From: Mesorhizobium jarvisii
GTDB lineage: Bacteria; Pseudomonadota; Alphaproteobacteria; Rhizobiales; Rhizobiaceae
Direction: 5' to 3'
NCBI RefSeq assembly: GCF_003601985.1
Contig: NZ_QZXA01000010.1
Location: 62,001-126,000, forward strand
Length of the DNA stretch: 64,000 bases
The notes beneath the pieces were generated by a model, which was given only the letters and a program-made list of their open reading frames with translations, did not search any database and was not told the DNA's origin. Within the stretch, counting starts at the first letter, position 1. Each line of letters starts with the position of its first letter. The translations under genes were made by a program, and so were the position numbers. Shown piece after piece: positions 1 through 8,320 of the stretch.

Positions 1-92
1 TGGTTACCGGCGAAGAGGCCGACTATTCCGAGCGCCAGGCGCTTTTCACCGATATGAGCCGGCTGGCGCTCGAAATCGCTGGGGGGCGCTAG
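1..92 (+). CDS. C-terminal end of an unidentified protein (partial)
   Basis: An open frame runs in from the left edge and ends at TAG 90-92. The visible 29 residues (ending in LALEIAGGR) are rich in Ala, Glu and Leu and look like a helical C-terminus with normal codon use for this genome. The stop overlaps by 4 nt the end of the convergent gene on the other strand. Too little is present to name a family. Confidence 0.55.
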   Translation, partial: VTGEEADYSERQALFTDMSRLALEIAGGR

Positions 93-394
93 GCAGCTTC
101 CTGCTTCAACGCCATTCGCTCGTCCACGCTGGGCCGATGGCCGCGCAGATAGAGCGCGCAGGTGGTGCGAAGCATGGATGCGAAATTGGGTATCTCGCCG
201 TTGATCTCGATGGCTTCGTCATACAGCTTCGAGATGAATTTCGGCGTCGTCAGGTCCTGGCTGTCGGCGATTTCGTCCAGCAAGGTCCAGAACGTTGCCT
301 CGAGCTGGATGCTGGTCGAATGTCCATCAATGCGGATCGACCGGTTGATCTGGCGATAGCCTTCCGGATCCTGTGCGGCAAACACTCTGCACAT
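89..394 (-). CDS. Ribbon-helix-helix domain protein
   Basis: This 101-residue protein resembles the RHH_4 family of small alphaproteobacterial ribbon-helix-helix proteins. The segment around NRSIRIDGHSTSIQLEATFW (residues 17-36) is the expected beta strand and first helix, followed by KFISKLYDEAIE and a second helix ending in the family-like SMLRTTCALYL. Such proteins are probably DNA binding, but the targets of this family are unknown. It is a single gene, convergent with the partial gene at the left edge. Assignment is by family pattern; the role is inferred. Confidence 0.75.
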   Translation of the reverse strand: MCRVFAAQDPEGYRQINRSIRIDGHSTSIQLEATFWTLLDEIADSQDLTTPKFISKLYDEAIEINGEIPNFASMLRTTCALYLRGHRPSVDERMALKQEAA

Positions 395-647
395 TGGTAC
401 CTCCCGTTATTGTTGGTCTTGGGCGTCGACGGAGCCATCGGCGCCTTTTGAACACTGCCTGCGATTTCATCTTCGACCGGACCGTCGATAACGGCAATCA
501 GACTTTCGTCCTTAAGGCGATGGCCTCCCTGGAATCTTGGGCGACACTAGCCATTTTCAAGCCGCATGCGTGGTAATCGGCTGCCACCACCTTTTTTCGC
601 CGGCGCGCATAATCGGCTTCGAAAGTACGAACGCTGCGGGGTCTGAT

Positions 648-1043
648 TTGGCGAAGGCAATCCACACCATGATCCGGGTTATCGACGAGGCCCGGTCCAT
701 CGACTTCTACACCAGGGCGTTCGGGCTGGAGGTTGCCCAGCGGCTGGATTTCGAGACCTTCACGCTGATCTATCTCAGCAATACCGATACGCCTTTCGAA
801 GTTGAGCTGACCGTCAACAAGGGGCGGCAGGAGCCTTATGCGCTTGGCGACGGCTATGGCCACCTGGCCGTCTCTGTCGCCGATCTCGACAGCGAACATG
901 ACCGGCTCGGTGCGCTCGGCTTCAATCCGAAGAAGATCGTCGAGTTCAACCGCGACGGGTCGCTCATCGCACGCTTTTTCTTCATCGAGGACCCCGACGG
1001 CTACAAGATCGAGGTCCTGCAGCGAGGGGGGCGCTTCCAATAG
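648..1043 (+). CDS. Glyoxalase I-like VOC family protein
   Basis: The product resembles lactoylglutathione lyase, which isomerises the methylglyoxal-glutathione adduct. Read from the TTG at 648 it is 131 residues and opens MAKAIHTMIRV, the usual GloA start, with a G-rich run (GGGG 638-641) at good spacing. An ATG at 669 is the alternative, but it would remove His6. The four metal ligands of the family line up: His6, Glu53, His72 and Glu122, spaced as in E. coli GloA (5, 56, 74, 122). FFIEDPDGYKIEVLQ is the classic C-terminal strand. It is probably cytoplasmic. The start codon is the main uncertainty. Confidence 0.8.
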   Translation: MAKAIHTMIRVIDEARSIDFYTRAFGLEVAQRLDFETFTLIYLSNTDTPFEVELTVNKGRQEPYALGDGYGHLAVSVADLDSEHDRLGALGFNPKKIVEFNRDGSLIARFFFIEDPDGYKIEVLQRGGRFQ

Positions 1044-1121
1044 GGGACAACCCGCCGCGTGCACCGGCGCGGCGCCAGCAACGGCACCCGAAGGGTGCAA
1101 ACAGCAAGCAGGGAGGAAACT

Positions 1122-1652
1122 ATGGTCACGATCTATGACGGAAAGCCTGGACTTTCACGTCGTGAGCTTCTCAAACGCGGCAGCATCGGCGCGTTGCTCG
1201 TCATCTCCGGCAGCGCGGTCATCAGCCCGGAACAGGCCTGGGGGCTTGAAACCTCGGCGCTGAAGCCCGAGACGATGGCGACACTGATCCAAGTGGCGCG
1301 CGACATCTATCCGCACGACCAGGTGCCGGACAAATATTACGCTATCGCCGTCAAAGGCCATGACGAGACAGCCGCCAAGGATCCTGCCCACAAGGAGCTG
1401 ATCGAGAAGGGCATCGCCGATCTCGACAGCAAGGCTGGCAAGGGTGGTTATCGCGGGCTCGGCTGGGAAGAGCAGCGTGTGGCGCTGCTCACCGAGATCG
1501 AGAAGACGCCTTTCTTCCAGGCGGTGCGCGGTGGTCTCGTCGTCAGTCTCTACAACCAGAAAGAGGTGTGGCCGATCTTCGGCTACGAGGGCGAGTCCTA
1601 CTCCAAGGGCGGCTACATCGCGCGCGGTTTCAACGACATCGAGTGGCTCTGA
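1122..1652 (+). CDS. Gluconate 2-dehydrogenase subunit 3-like protein, Tat exported
   Basis: The 176-residue product has a twin-arginine signal (SRRELLKRG, residues 12-20) followed by a hydrophobic stretch, so it is expected to be folded before export to the periplasm. The remainder resembles the small subunit of membrane-bound gluconate/sorbitol-type dehydrogenases, which chaperones the flavoprotein subunit. The GMC oxidoreductase gene starts 48 nt downstream, the usual order. A strong GGGAGGAAAC ribosome site precedes ATG 1122, which fixes the start over an in-frame upstream codon at 1059. No cytochrome c subunit gene is adjacent, so the electron acceptor is unclear. Confidence 0.8.
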   Translation: MVTIYDGKPGLSRRELLKRGSIGALLVISGSAVISPEQAWGLETSALKPETMATLIQVARDIYPHDQVPDKYYAIAVKGHDETAAKDPAHKELIEKGIADLDSKAGKGGYRGLGWEEQRVALLTEIEKTPFFQAVRGGLVVSLYNQKEVWPIFGYEGESYSKGGYIARGFNDIEWL

Positions 1653-1700
1653 GCCGCTCTGTCCGTAACCGCTTTTTGACCGATCTCATGGGAGGAAACC

Positions 1701-3272
1701 GTGGCAGCACAATTTGATCTCAAGAATGACGGCGTGGTCGTCATCATCGGCTCGGGCGCCGGCGGCGGCACGCTCGGCAACGAACTGGCGCAGAAGGGCA
1801 TCGATGTCGTCATCCTCGAGGCGGGCGCCCGCCACGAATATGAGGACTTCATCAATGACGAGTGGGAATCGTTCGCCCAGCTCGCCTGGAAGGACAAGCG
1901 CACCACATCCGGCGACTGGCGTGTGGCGAAGGATTTCCCGAACCTGCCGGCCTGGATCGTCAAATCGGTCGGCGGCTCAACCACGCACTGGGCCGGCGCG
2001 TCGCTGCGCTTCCAGGAGCATGAGTTCAAGACGCTGTCGACTTACGGCAAGCAGGCCGGCGCCAATCTTTTGGACTGGCCGATTTCGCTGGCCGAGATGG
2101 AGCCTTATTACGCCAAGGCGGAAGCCAAGATGGGCGTGACCGGCACCAATGACTGGCCGCGGCTGCCGGGCAACAACAATTTCAAGGTGTTGAAGGCCGG
2201 CGCCGACAAGCTCGGCTACAAGGAATGCCATACCGGCAACATGGCGATCAACTCGGTCGAACGCGACGACCGCAACTCCTGCCAGCAGACCGGCTTCTGC
2301 TTCCAGGGCTGCAAATGGGGCGCCAAATGGTCGACCCTCTATACCGAAATCCCCAAGGGCGAAGCGACAGGCCACCTCGAAGTGCGGCCGAACGCCATGG
2401 TGATCAAGATCAACCATGATGCCAAGGGAAAGGTGACCGGCGTCGTCTATGCCGACAAGGACGGCAAGTTGCAGGAGCAGAAGGCCCGTATCGTCGCGGT
2501 GGCCGGCAATTCGATCGAAAGCCCGCGCCTGCTGCTCAATTCGCAATCAAGCAAATTTCCGCATGGGCTCGCGAATTCATCAGGGCAGGTGGGCAAGAAC
2601 TACATGCGCCACACCACCGGATCGGTCTATGCCGTCTTCGACAAACCGGTGCACATGTATCGCGGCACCACCATGGCCGGCATCATCCGCGACGAGGCGC
2701 GGCATGATCCGTCACGTGGCTTCGTCGGCGGCTACGAGTTCGAGACGCTGTCGCTTGGATTGCCGTTCATGGCGGCTTTCCTCAACCCTGGCGGCTGGGG
2801 GCGCTCCTTCACTACCGCGCTCGATCACTATGACAATATGGCCGGCCTGTGGATCGTCGGCGAGGACATGCCGCGCGAGGAGAACCGCATCACGCTGCAT
2901 GCCGATGAGAAGGACGAACACGGCATGCCGATCGCCGACGTGCATTTCGACGATCACCCGAACGACACGGCGATGCGCAACCATGCCTATAAGCAGGCTT
3001 CAGCGCTTTACGATGCGGTTGGTGCGACGCGCACCTTCCCGACGCCGCCCTATCCCTCGACCCACAATCTGGGCACCAACCGGATGAGCGAGAAGGCGGA
3101 GCATGGCGTCGTCAACAAGCATGGCCAGACGCACGACATCAAGAACCTGTTCGTGTCGGACGGCAGCCAGTTCACGACGGGTGCCGCCGAAAACCCGACC
3201 TTGACCATCGTGTCGCTGGCGATCCGCCAAGCCGACTACATCGCCGCCCAGATGTCGGCGAGAAGCATCTAG
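1701..3272 (+). CDS. GMC family oxidoreductase (flavoprotein dehydrogenase subunit)
   Basis: This 523-residue GMC flavoprotein has an N-terminal FAD dinucleotide-binding motif (GSGAGGGTLGNELA, residues about 17-30), a glutamate-containing second strand (VVILEAG), and the C-terminal GMC block with THNLGTNRMS and AAENPTLTIVSLAIRQAD. It is a likely oxidase or dehydrogenase of a sugar or alcohol. It lacks its own signal and probably travels with the Tat-exported partner encoded just upstream. Translation starts at GTG 1701 behind GGAGGAAACC, the same ribosome site as its partner. A strong terminator follows. The substrate cannot be read from the sequence. Confidence 0.85.
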   Translation: MAAQFDLKNDGVVVIIGSGAGGGTLGNELAQKGIDVVILEAGARHEYEDFINDEWESFAQLAWKDKRTTSGDWRVAKDFPNLPAWIVKSVGGSTTHWAGASLRFQEHEFKTLSTYGKQAGANLLDWPISLAEMEPYYAKAEAKMGVTGTNDWPRLPGNNNFKVLKAGADKLGYKECHTGNMAINSVERDDRNSCQQTGFCFQGCKWGAKWSTLYTEIPKGEATGHLEVRPNAMVIKINHDAKGKVTGVVYADKDGKLQEQKARIVAVAGNSIESPRLLLNSQSSKFPHGLANSSGQVGKNYMRHTTGSVYAVFDKPVHMYRGTTMAGIIRDEARHDPSRGFVGGYEFETLSLGLPFMAAFLNPGGWGRSFTTALDHYDNMAGLWIVGEDMPREENRITLHADEKDEHGMPIADVHFDDHPNDTAMRNHAYKQASALYDAVGATRTFPTPPYPSTHNLGTNRMSEKAEHGVVNKHGQTHDIKNLFVSDGSQFTTGAAENPTLTIVSLAIRQADYIAAQMSARSI

Positions 3273-3293
3273 TCCACCTCCCGACTGCCTGCT

Positions 3294-3327
3294 GGCGCGG
3301 GACCCGACAGGGTTCCGCGCCTTTTTT
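3294..3327 (+). terminator. Rho-independent terminator of the GMC operon
   Basis: A 12-bp stem (3294-3305 with 3310-3321, one G-U pair) closes a GACA loop and is followed by six T residues. It sits 21 nt after the GMC oxidoreductase stop. Confidence 0.9.
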
Positions 3328-3333
3328 GGGCGT

Positions 3334-3732
3334 TCAGCCCCTTGTGCAGGTCGAGGCGGTGAAGGCTCCGTCGGGCTGCTTCATGATGATATCGAAGGAG
3401 GGTGGGTTCTGGCCGTCCAGTGTCGCCTGGGTCATCGACAGCGAGTTGCCGCCGGCGGTGTAGCCGCCGAGCGGTCCCAGCCAGGTGATCTCGCCGGTTG
3501 CGTTCATCTGATAGTTGTAGGCGAGCTGGGCGGTTCCGAAGGTTACAGGGCCTGTATAGACGTTCCCCTTGATGGTGATGTCGCCGAGGTCGAGGAACAT
3601 GCCGAGCAGGTAGACTTCGCAGTGATAGGTGCCGTCAGGCATCTTGCCGTCGCTGAAGTCGGCCTGTGCGGCGCCGGTCGCTGCCGCCAGAAGCGCGGTG
3701 CCGATAAAAATGCGTGAAATCAGGGATGCCAT
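3334..3732 (-). CDS. Small secreted protein of unknown function
   Basis: The 132-residue product has a clear Sec signal peptide (a charged start, then a hydrophobic run ending in AAQA at about residue 24). The mature part is about 108 residues, rich in Gly and Thr, with two cysteines (in YHCEVYLL and ASTCTRG) that could form a disulfide in the periplasm. I do not recognise a family. It faces the GMC operon terminator convergently and is divergent from urtA, with 311 nt between the two start codons. Confidence 0.65.
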   Translation of the reverse strand: MASLISRIFIGTALLAAATGAAQADFSDGKMPDGTYHCEVYLLGMFLDLGDITIKGNVYTGPVTFGTAQLAYNYQMNATGEITWLGPLGGYTAGGNSLSMTQATLDGQNPPSFDIIMKQPDGAFTASTCTRG

Positions 3733-3984
3733 GACGTCGCTCGGTTGAGCAGGGAGCTTGCCCTATTCTTGTGCTGGGCCGCAACATTTGTCGCCCCGCC
3801 CACGCGCAGAGGCCAAAATCTAGGCATTTGGTGAAATTGGGCAAAATTTGGGCAGATGCTGTGTGCGCTGCGCAAATTTCCCTCAACCAATTCTTAACCG
3901 GCTCTCTTATGTTTGTTCAATCTAATATAATAGTCGTCTGATAATGTTGGTCTATTTGCCGTTTTTCAGCGCCCCGTCAGCGGT

Positions 3985-4000
3985 TGGCATGGGGGTTGCA
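3985..4000 (+). promoter_or_regulatory. Sigma-54 (-24/-12) promoter of the urt operon
   Basis: The sequence TGGCAT-GGGGG-TTGCA matches the RpoN consensus TGGCAC-N5-TTGCW with a single mismatch and exact spacing. It predicts a start near 4011 and a leader of about 33 nt before urtA. Sigma-54 dependence fits NtrC-controlled urea uptake under nitrogen limitation. I could not pick out a convincing NtrC site upstream. The rest of the 311-nt gap (3733-4043) is locally AT-rich and holds no gene that I can see. Confidence 0.8.
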
Positions 4001-4043
4001 TTGTATCGTTGCGGTGCAATCAACCAGCTTGGGAGTCTTCCGT

Positions 4044-5354
4044 ATGAGGGGTAATTTCTCGACAATAACAAAAATGTTTTCGGCGAGCGTGGTTGCCGCC
4101 GGTCTGTTGATGTCGGCTCCCGCCAGGGCGGCCGACGATACGATCAAGGTCGGCATTCTCCATTCGCTGTCGGGGACGATGGCGATTTCGGAGACGACGC
4201 TGAAGGACGCCATGCTGATGCTCATCGATGAGCAGAACGCCAAGGGCGGCCTGCTCGGCAAGAAGCTTGAAGCCGTCGTCGTCGATCCGGCTTCCAACTG
4301 GCCGCTGTTCGCCGAAAAGGCGCGCGAGCTGATTTCGAAGGATAAGGTCGCGGCGGTGTTCGGCTGCTGGACCTCGGTGTCGCGCAAATCGGTGCTGCCG
4401 GTGTTCTCCGAGCTCGACAACATCCTGTTCTATCCCGTCCAGTATGAGGGCGAGGAGAGCGAGCGCAACGTGTTCTACACGGGCGCCGCGCCCAACCAGC
4501 AGGCCATTCCGGCGGTCGACTATCTGATGAGCGAGGATGGCGGCTCGGTGAAGCGCTGGGTGCTGGAAGGCACCGACTACGTCTATCCGCGCACCACCAA
4601 CAAGATCCTCGAAGCCTATCTGAAGGCCAAGGGCGTCGCGGCCGAAGACATCATGGTCAACTACACGCCGTTTGGTTTTTCCGACTGGCAGACCGAAGTC
4701 TCGGCGATCAAGAAGTTCGGTTCGGCCGGCAAGAAGACCGCCGTCGTCTCGACCGTCAACGGCGACGCCAACGTGCCGTTCTACAAGGAACTCGGCAACC
4801 AGGGCATCAAGGCCGAGGATATCCCGGTCATGGCCTTCTCGGTCGGCGAGGAAGAGCTGGCCGGTCTCGACACCGCACCGCTGGTCGGCCATCTCGCCGC
4901 GTGGAACTACTTCGAGAGCGTCGACACACCCGAAAACAAGAAGTTCATCGCCGACTGGCACAAGTTCATCAAGAACGACAAACGCACCACTAACGACCCG
5001 ATGGAAGCCCACTATATCGGCTTCAACATGTGGGTGAAGGCGGTGGAGAAGGCCGGCACCACCGATCCCGACAAGGTCATCGACGCCATGATTGGCGTTT
5101 CGGTGCCGAACCTGACGGGCGGCTATTCGACGATGATGCCGAACCATCACATCACGAAGCCGGTGCTGATCGGCGAAATCCAGGCCGACGGCCAGTTCGA
5201 GACGGTTTCGCGCACGCCGGGCCTGGTGATGGGCGACGAATGGTCCGACTACCTGCCGGACTCCAAGGATTTGATCTCCGATTGGCGCAAGCCTCTGTCG
5301 TGCGGCAACTTCAACGTTGCCACCGGCAAGTGCGGCGGCAAGGGAACGAACTGA
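4044..5354 (+). CDS. urtA: Urea ABC transporter substrate-binding protein
   Basis: UrtA is the periplasmic urea receptor of the branched-chain-amino-acid-type transporter UrtABCDE. The 436-residue product has a signal peptide ending in APARAADD and then the family opening IKVGILHSLSGTMAISE. Typical UrtA signatures follow: DPASNWPLFAEKA, VFGCWTSVSRKSVLPVF and LFYPVQYEGEE. ATG 4044 is preceded by GGGAG at 8 nt and puts the signal peptide at the N-terminus. It is first in the operon, behind a sigma-54 promoter, and paired hairpins separate it from urtB, which may raise its expression over the membrane components. Confidence 0.95.
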   Translation: MRGNFSTITKMFSASVVAAGLLMSAPARAADDTIKVGILHSLSGTMAISETTLKDAMLMLIDEQNAKGGLLGKKLEAVVVDPASNWPLFAEKARELISKDKVAAVFGCWTSVSRKSVLPVFSELDNILFYPVQYEGEESERNVFYTGAAPNQQAIPAVDYLMSEDGGSVKRWVLEGTDYVYPRTTNKILEAYLKAKGVAAEDIMVNYTPFGFSDWQTEVSAIKKFGSAGKKTAVVSTVNGDANVPFYKELGNQGIKAEDIPVMAFSVGEEELAGLDTAPLVGHLAAWNYFESVDTPENKKFIADWHKFIKNDKRTTNDPMEAHYIGFNMWVKAVEKAGTTDPDKVIDAMIGVSVPNLTGGYSTMMPNHHITKPVLIGEIQADGQFETVSRTPGLVMGDEWSDYLPDSKDLISDWRKPLSCGNFNVATGKCGGKGTN

Positions 5355-5359
5355 TCCTC

Positions 5360-5437
5360 CCCGGGCTGACTAGTCAGACCCGGGCTGACCTAGTCGGACC
5401 GCGCGCGTCCGGACGGTTTCCTCCACCGTCCGGACGC
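5360..5437 (+). promoter_or_regulatory. Paired intercistronic hairpins between urtA and urtB
   Basis: Two inverted repeats fill the 115-nt gap. The first (5360-5384) has CCCGGG arms around the 12-bp palindrome CTGACTAGTCAG. The second is a perfect 12-bp stem (5405-5416 with 5426-5437) around a 9-nt loop. Neither is followed by a T run, so they look like mRNA-stabilising or partial-attenuation structures rather than full terminators. This is common after a binding-protein gene that must be made in excess. Confidence 0.7.
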
Positions 5438-5469
5438 CCAATTCAACCTCCAAGGGTTAACATAAGCCG

Positions 5470-7083
5470 ATGACGTTGATCCGCACGGGCCTGACACTGC
5501 TGTTCCTGCTGGCGACGCTGTCGTCTTCGGGCGCGGCGGAAGCCGACCTGCGTGGCATCATCGCCAAATTCGCGACGGCCAAGGGCTTTTCGGAGATCGG
5601 AGCTGTCGTCCATGAACTGGCGGCCGCCGGTGATCCCCTGGTCGAACGGCCGCTTTCTGCGCTCGCCGACGGCAACCTCTATATCCGCAAGGCCGATTCC
5701 GTGGTCTTCGTCGGCAAGGAAGCCGGCGAAAGCGTCCAGCTTTCCGATCCGCTGAGCGGCGAGGCATCCGGCGAGGCGGCCAAGGACGACATCACCAAGA
5801 TTAAGGTCAACAACACGCTGCGCCGCGTCATCCGCGACGCGCTGGGCACGCTGACGCTCGGCGCCAAGGACCCGACTGTCCGCATCGCCGCCGCCGACAC
5901 CATGTTCAAAACGCCCGACGCGGCCAATATCGAACCGCTCGACGCGGCGATCGCCAAGGAGACGGTTGCCAGCGTCAAGGCTCTGCTGGAGCAGGCCCGC
6001 GCTGCCTCGATCCTTGTCTCGGACCGGCCTGAAGCCGACAAGCTGGCAGCCATCGCGCTGATCGGCGCGCGCGGCGACCGTGACGCGGTTTCGCTGCTCA
6101 CCTCGGTCGAGGCCAACGCCTCGGGAGCGGTGAAGGAAGCCGCGACAGCCGCGATCGCCAACATCAATTCGACATTGGCGCTTTGGGATGCCGGGCAGAA
6201 CATCTGGTACGGCATTTCGCTGGGCTCGGTGCTGCTGCTCGCGGCGATCGGGCTTGCCATCACCTTCGGCGTCATGGGCGTCATCAACATGGCGCATGGC
6301 GAGATGGTGATGCTCGGCGCCTACACCACCTTCGTCGTCCAGCAGGTGATCCGCACATCCTTTCCCGGCCTGTTCGACTGGTCGCTGGTGATCGCGCTGC
6401 CGCTGGCCTTTCTGGTCGCCGCCCTCGTCGGCCTCGCCATCGAACGCGGCGTCATCCGCTTCCTCTACGGACGGCCGCTGGAGACGCTGCTGGCGACCTG
6501 GGGCGTGTCGCTGATCCTGCAGCAGGCGGTGCGCTCGATCTTCGGGCCTACCAACCAGGAGGTCGGCAACCCCTCCTGGATGTCGGGTTCGTTCGATATC
6601 GGCCAGCTGGCCATTACCTGGAACCGGCTGTGGATCTTGGTCTTCGCGCTCACCGTCTTCGGCGTCCTGCTCTATGTGATGAAGCGCACGCCCTGGGGCC
6701 TGCAGATGCGCGCCGTCACCGCCAACCGCCGCATGGCTGCCTCGATGGGCATCAGGACGCCGTGGGTCGATGCGCTGACCTTCGCGCTCGGATCCGGCAT
6801 TGCCGGCATCGCCGGTGTCGCGCTCAGCCAAATCGACAATGTCTCGCCCAATCTCGGCCGCGGCTACATCATCGACAGCTTCATGGTCGTCGTCTTCGGC
6901 GGCGTCGGCAATCTCTGGGGCACGCTGGTCGGTGCGTTTTCGCTTGGCATCGTCAACAAGTTCCTCGAGCCTTACGCTGGCGCGGTGCTTGGCAAGATCG
7001 TCGTGCTGGTGCTGATCATCCTGTTCATCCAGAAGCGCCCGCGCGGGCTGTTCGCGCTCAAGGGCAGGGCGGTGGAAGCATGA
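5470..7083 (+). CDS. urtB: Urea ABC transporter permease UrtB
   Basis: The 537-residue protein is one of two membrane subunits of the urea transporter. It starts with a signal-like segment, followed by an extra N-terminal region of about 210 residues rich in Ala and charged residues that is normal for UrtB. The LivH-type permease then follows from about residue 245, with several membrane helices and the loop GVMGVINMAHGEMVMLGAY. The C-terminus has VVFGGVGNLWGTLVGA, typical of the family. Its stop overlaps the urtC start by 4 nt (ATGA), indicating translational coupling. Confidence 0.93.
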   Translation: MTLIRTGLTLLFLLATLSSSGAAEADLRGIIAKFATAKGFSEIGAVVHELAAAGDPLVERPLSALADGNLYIRKADSVVFVGKEAGESVQLSDPLSGEASGEAAKDDITKIKVNNTLRRVIRDALGTLTLGAKDPTVRIAAADTMFKTPDAANIEPLDAAIAKETVASVKALLEQARAASILVSDRPEADKLAAIALIGARGDRDAVSLLTSVEANASGAVKEAATAAIANINSTLALWDAGQNIWYGISLGSVLLLAAIGLAITFGVMGVINMAHGEMVMLGAYTTFVVQQVIRTSFPGLFDWSLVIALPLAFLVAALVGLAIERGVIRFLYGRPLETLLATWGVSLILQQAVRSIFGPTNQEVGNPSWMSGSFDIGQLAITWNRLWILVFALTVFGVLLYVMKRTPWGLQMRAVTANRRMAASMGIRTPWVDALTFALGSGIAGIAGVALSQIDNVSPNLGRGYIIDSFMVVVFGGVGNLWGTLVGAFSLGIVNKFLEPYAGAVLGKIVVLVLIILFIQKRPRGLFALKGRAVEA

Positions 7084-8315
7084 TCACGGGACGCTTCTTC
7101 GCCGCCGGCGCCGACCGCCGCATCGCCATCACCATCTTCATCCTGTTGGCCGCGGCGATTGTCGTGCCGCTGCTCAACCTTGCGGTATCGCCAACCAGCG
7201 CCCTCTACGTCCCGGCCTATATCGTGGCGCTGACCGGCAAATATCTCTGCTATGCGCTGCTGGCGCTCTCCCTCGACCTGGTCTGGGGCTATTGCGGCAT
7301 ACTTTCGCTCGGCCACGGCGCCTTCTTCGCGCTCGGCGGCTATGCGATGGGCATGTATCTGATGCGCCAGATCGGCTCGCGCGGTGTCTATGGCAACCCG
7401 ATCCTGCCCGATTTCATGGTGTTCCTGAACTACAAGGAATTGCCGTGGTTCTGGCATGGCTTCGACCATTTCTGGTTTGCGGCGATCATGGTGCTGGCGG
7501 TGCCCGGCCTGCTCGCCTTCGTCTTCGGCTGGTTCGCCTTCCGCAGCCGCGTCACCGGCGTCTATCTCTCCATCATCACCCAGGCGATGACCTATGCGCT
7601 GCTGCTGGCCTTCTTCCGCAACGATATGGGTTTCGGCGGCAATAACGGCCTGACAGATTTTAAGGACATTCTGGGCTTCAACGTTCAGGCCGACGCAACG
7701 CGTTCGGCGCTGTTCGCCGCCAGCGCGGTGATGCTGGCGCTCGCCGTGTTCATCACCTGGGCGATCGTCGGCTCCAAATACGGTAAGCTCCTGATGGCGG
7801 TGCGTGACGCCGAAAGCCGCACGCGCTTCCTCGGCTGGCGGGCGGAGAATGTGAAACTGTTCGCCTTCACCGTCTCGGCCGTCATGGCCGGCATTGCCGG
7901 CGCGCTTTACGTGCCGCAGGTCGGCATCATCAATCCCGGTGAGTTCGAACCGTCCAATTCGATCGAGGTGGTGATCTGGGCCGCCGTCGGCGGGCGCGGC
8001 ACCATCGTCGGGCCGATCATCGGCGCGCTGCTGGTCAATGCCGGCAAATCCTGGTTCACCGGCGTGCTGCCGGAATTGTGGCTGTTTGCGCTCGGCGGCC
8101 TGTTCGTCGCCGTCACCTTGCTCTTGCCGAAGGGCATCATCGGCATGTGGGACAGCTGGCGCGGCAATGCGAAGGCGCTGCGGGCGGCCTCCGTCGCTGA
8201 AGAGGCCGGCACCAAGGTCGTAGTGGCGTCCGCGACCTCGAGGCCCGCTCGCTCGCCGGCGAGGAATCCGGGCGAGTGGTCCTTGTCCGACCCTGAACCG
8301 CAGGCGGCGGAGTAG
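7080..8315 (+). CDS. urtC: Urea ABC transporter permease UrtC
   Basis: UrtC is the LivM-type partner of UrtB in the inner membrane. The 411-residue product has many hydrophobic helices and the conserved block LDLVWGYCGILSLGHGAFFALGGYAMGMY. The ATP-ase coupling loop near AVRDAESRTRFLGWRAENVKLFAFTVSA and the segment VIWAAVGGRGTIVGPIIGALLVN are also characteristic. ATG 7080 overlaps the urtB stop. The last 50 residues are a Ser/Ala/Pro-rich hydrophilic tail of unknown use. Six bases separate it from urtD. Confidence 0.94.
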   Translation: MITGRFFAAGADRRIAITIFILLAAAIVVPLLNLAVSPTSALYVPAYIVALTGKYLCYALLALSLDLVWGYCGILSLGHGAFFALGGYAMGMYLMRQIGSRGVYGNPILPDFMVFLNYKELPWFWHGFDHFWFAAIMVLAVPGLLAFVFGWFAFRSRVTGVYLSIITQAMTYALLLAFFRNDMGFGGNNGLTDFKDILGFNVQADATRSALFAASAVMLALAVFITWAIVGSKYGKLLMAVRDAESRTRFLGWRAENVKLFAFTVSAVMAGIAGALYVPQVGIINPGEFEPSNSIEVVIWAAVGGRGTIVGPIIGALLVNAGKSWFTGVLPELWLFALGGLFVAVTLLLPKGIIGMWDSWRGNAKALRAASVAEEAGTKVVVASATSRPARSPARNPGEWSLSDPEPQAAE

Positions 8316-8320
8316 CGACC

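Noticed and set aside
3924..3935. TATAAT upstream of urtA as a sigma-70 promoter
   Set aside because: No -35 partner at proper spacing and it is about 110 nt from the gene, whereas the sigma-54 match is near perfect.
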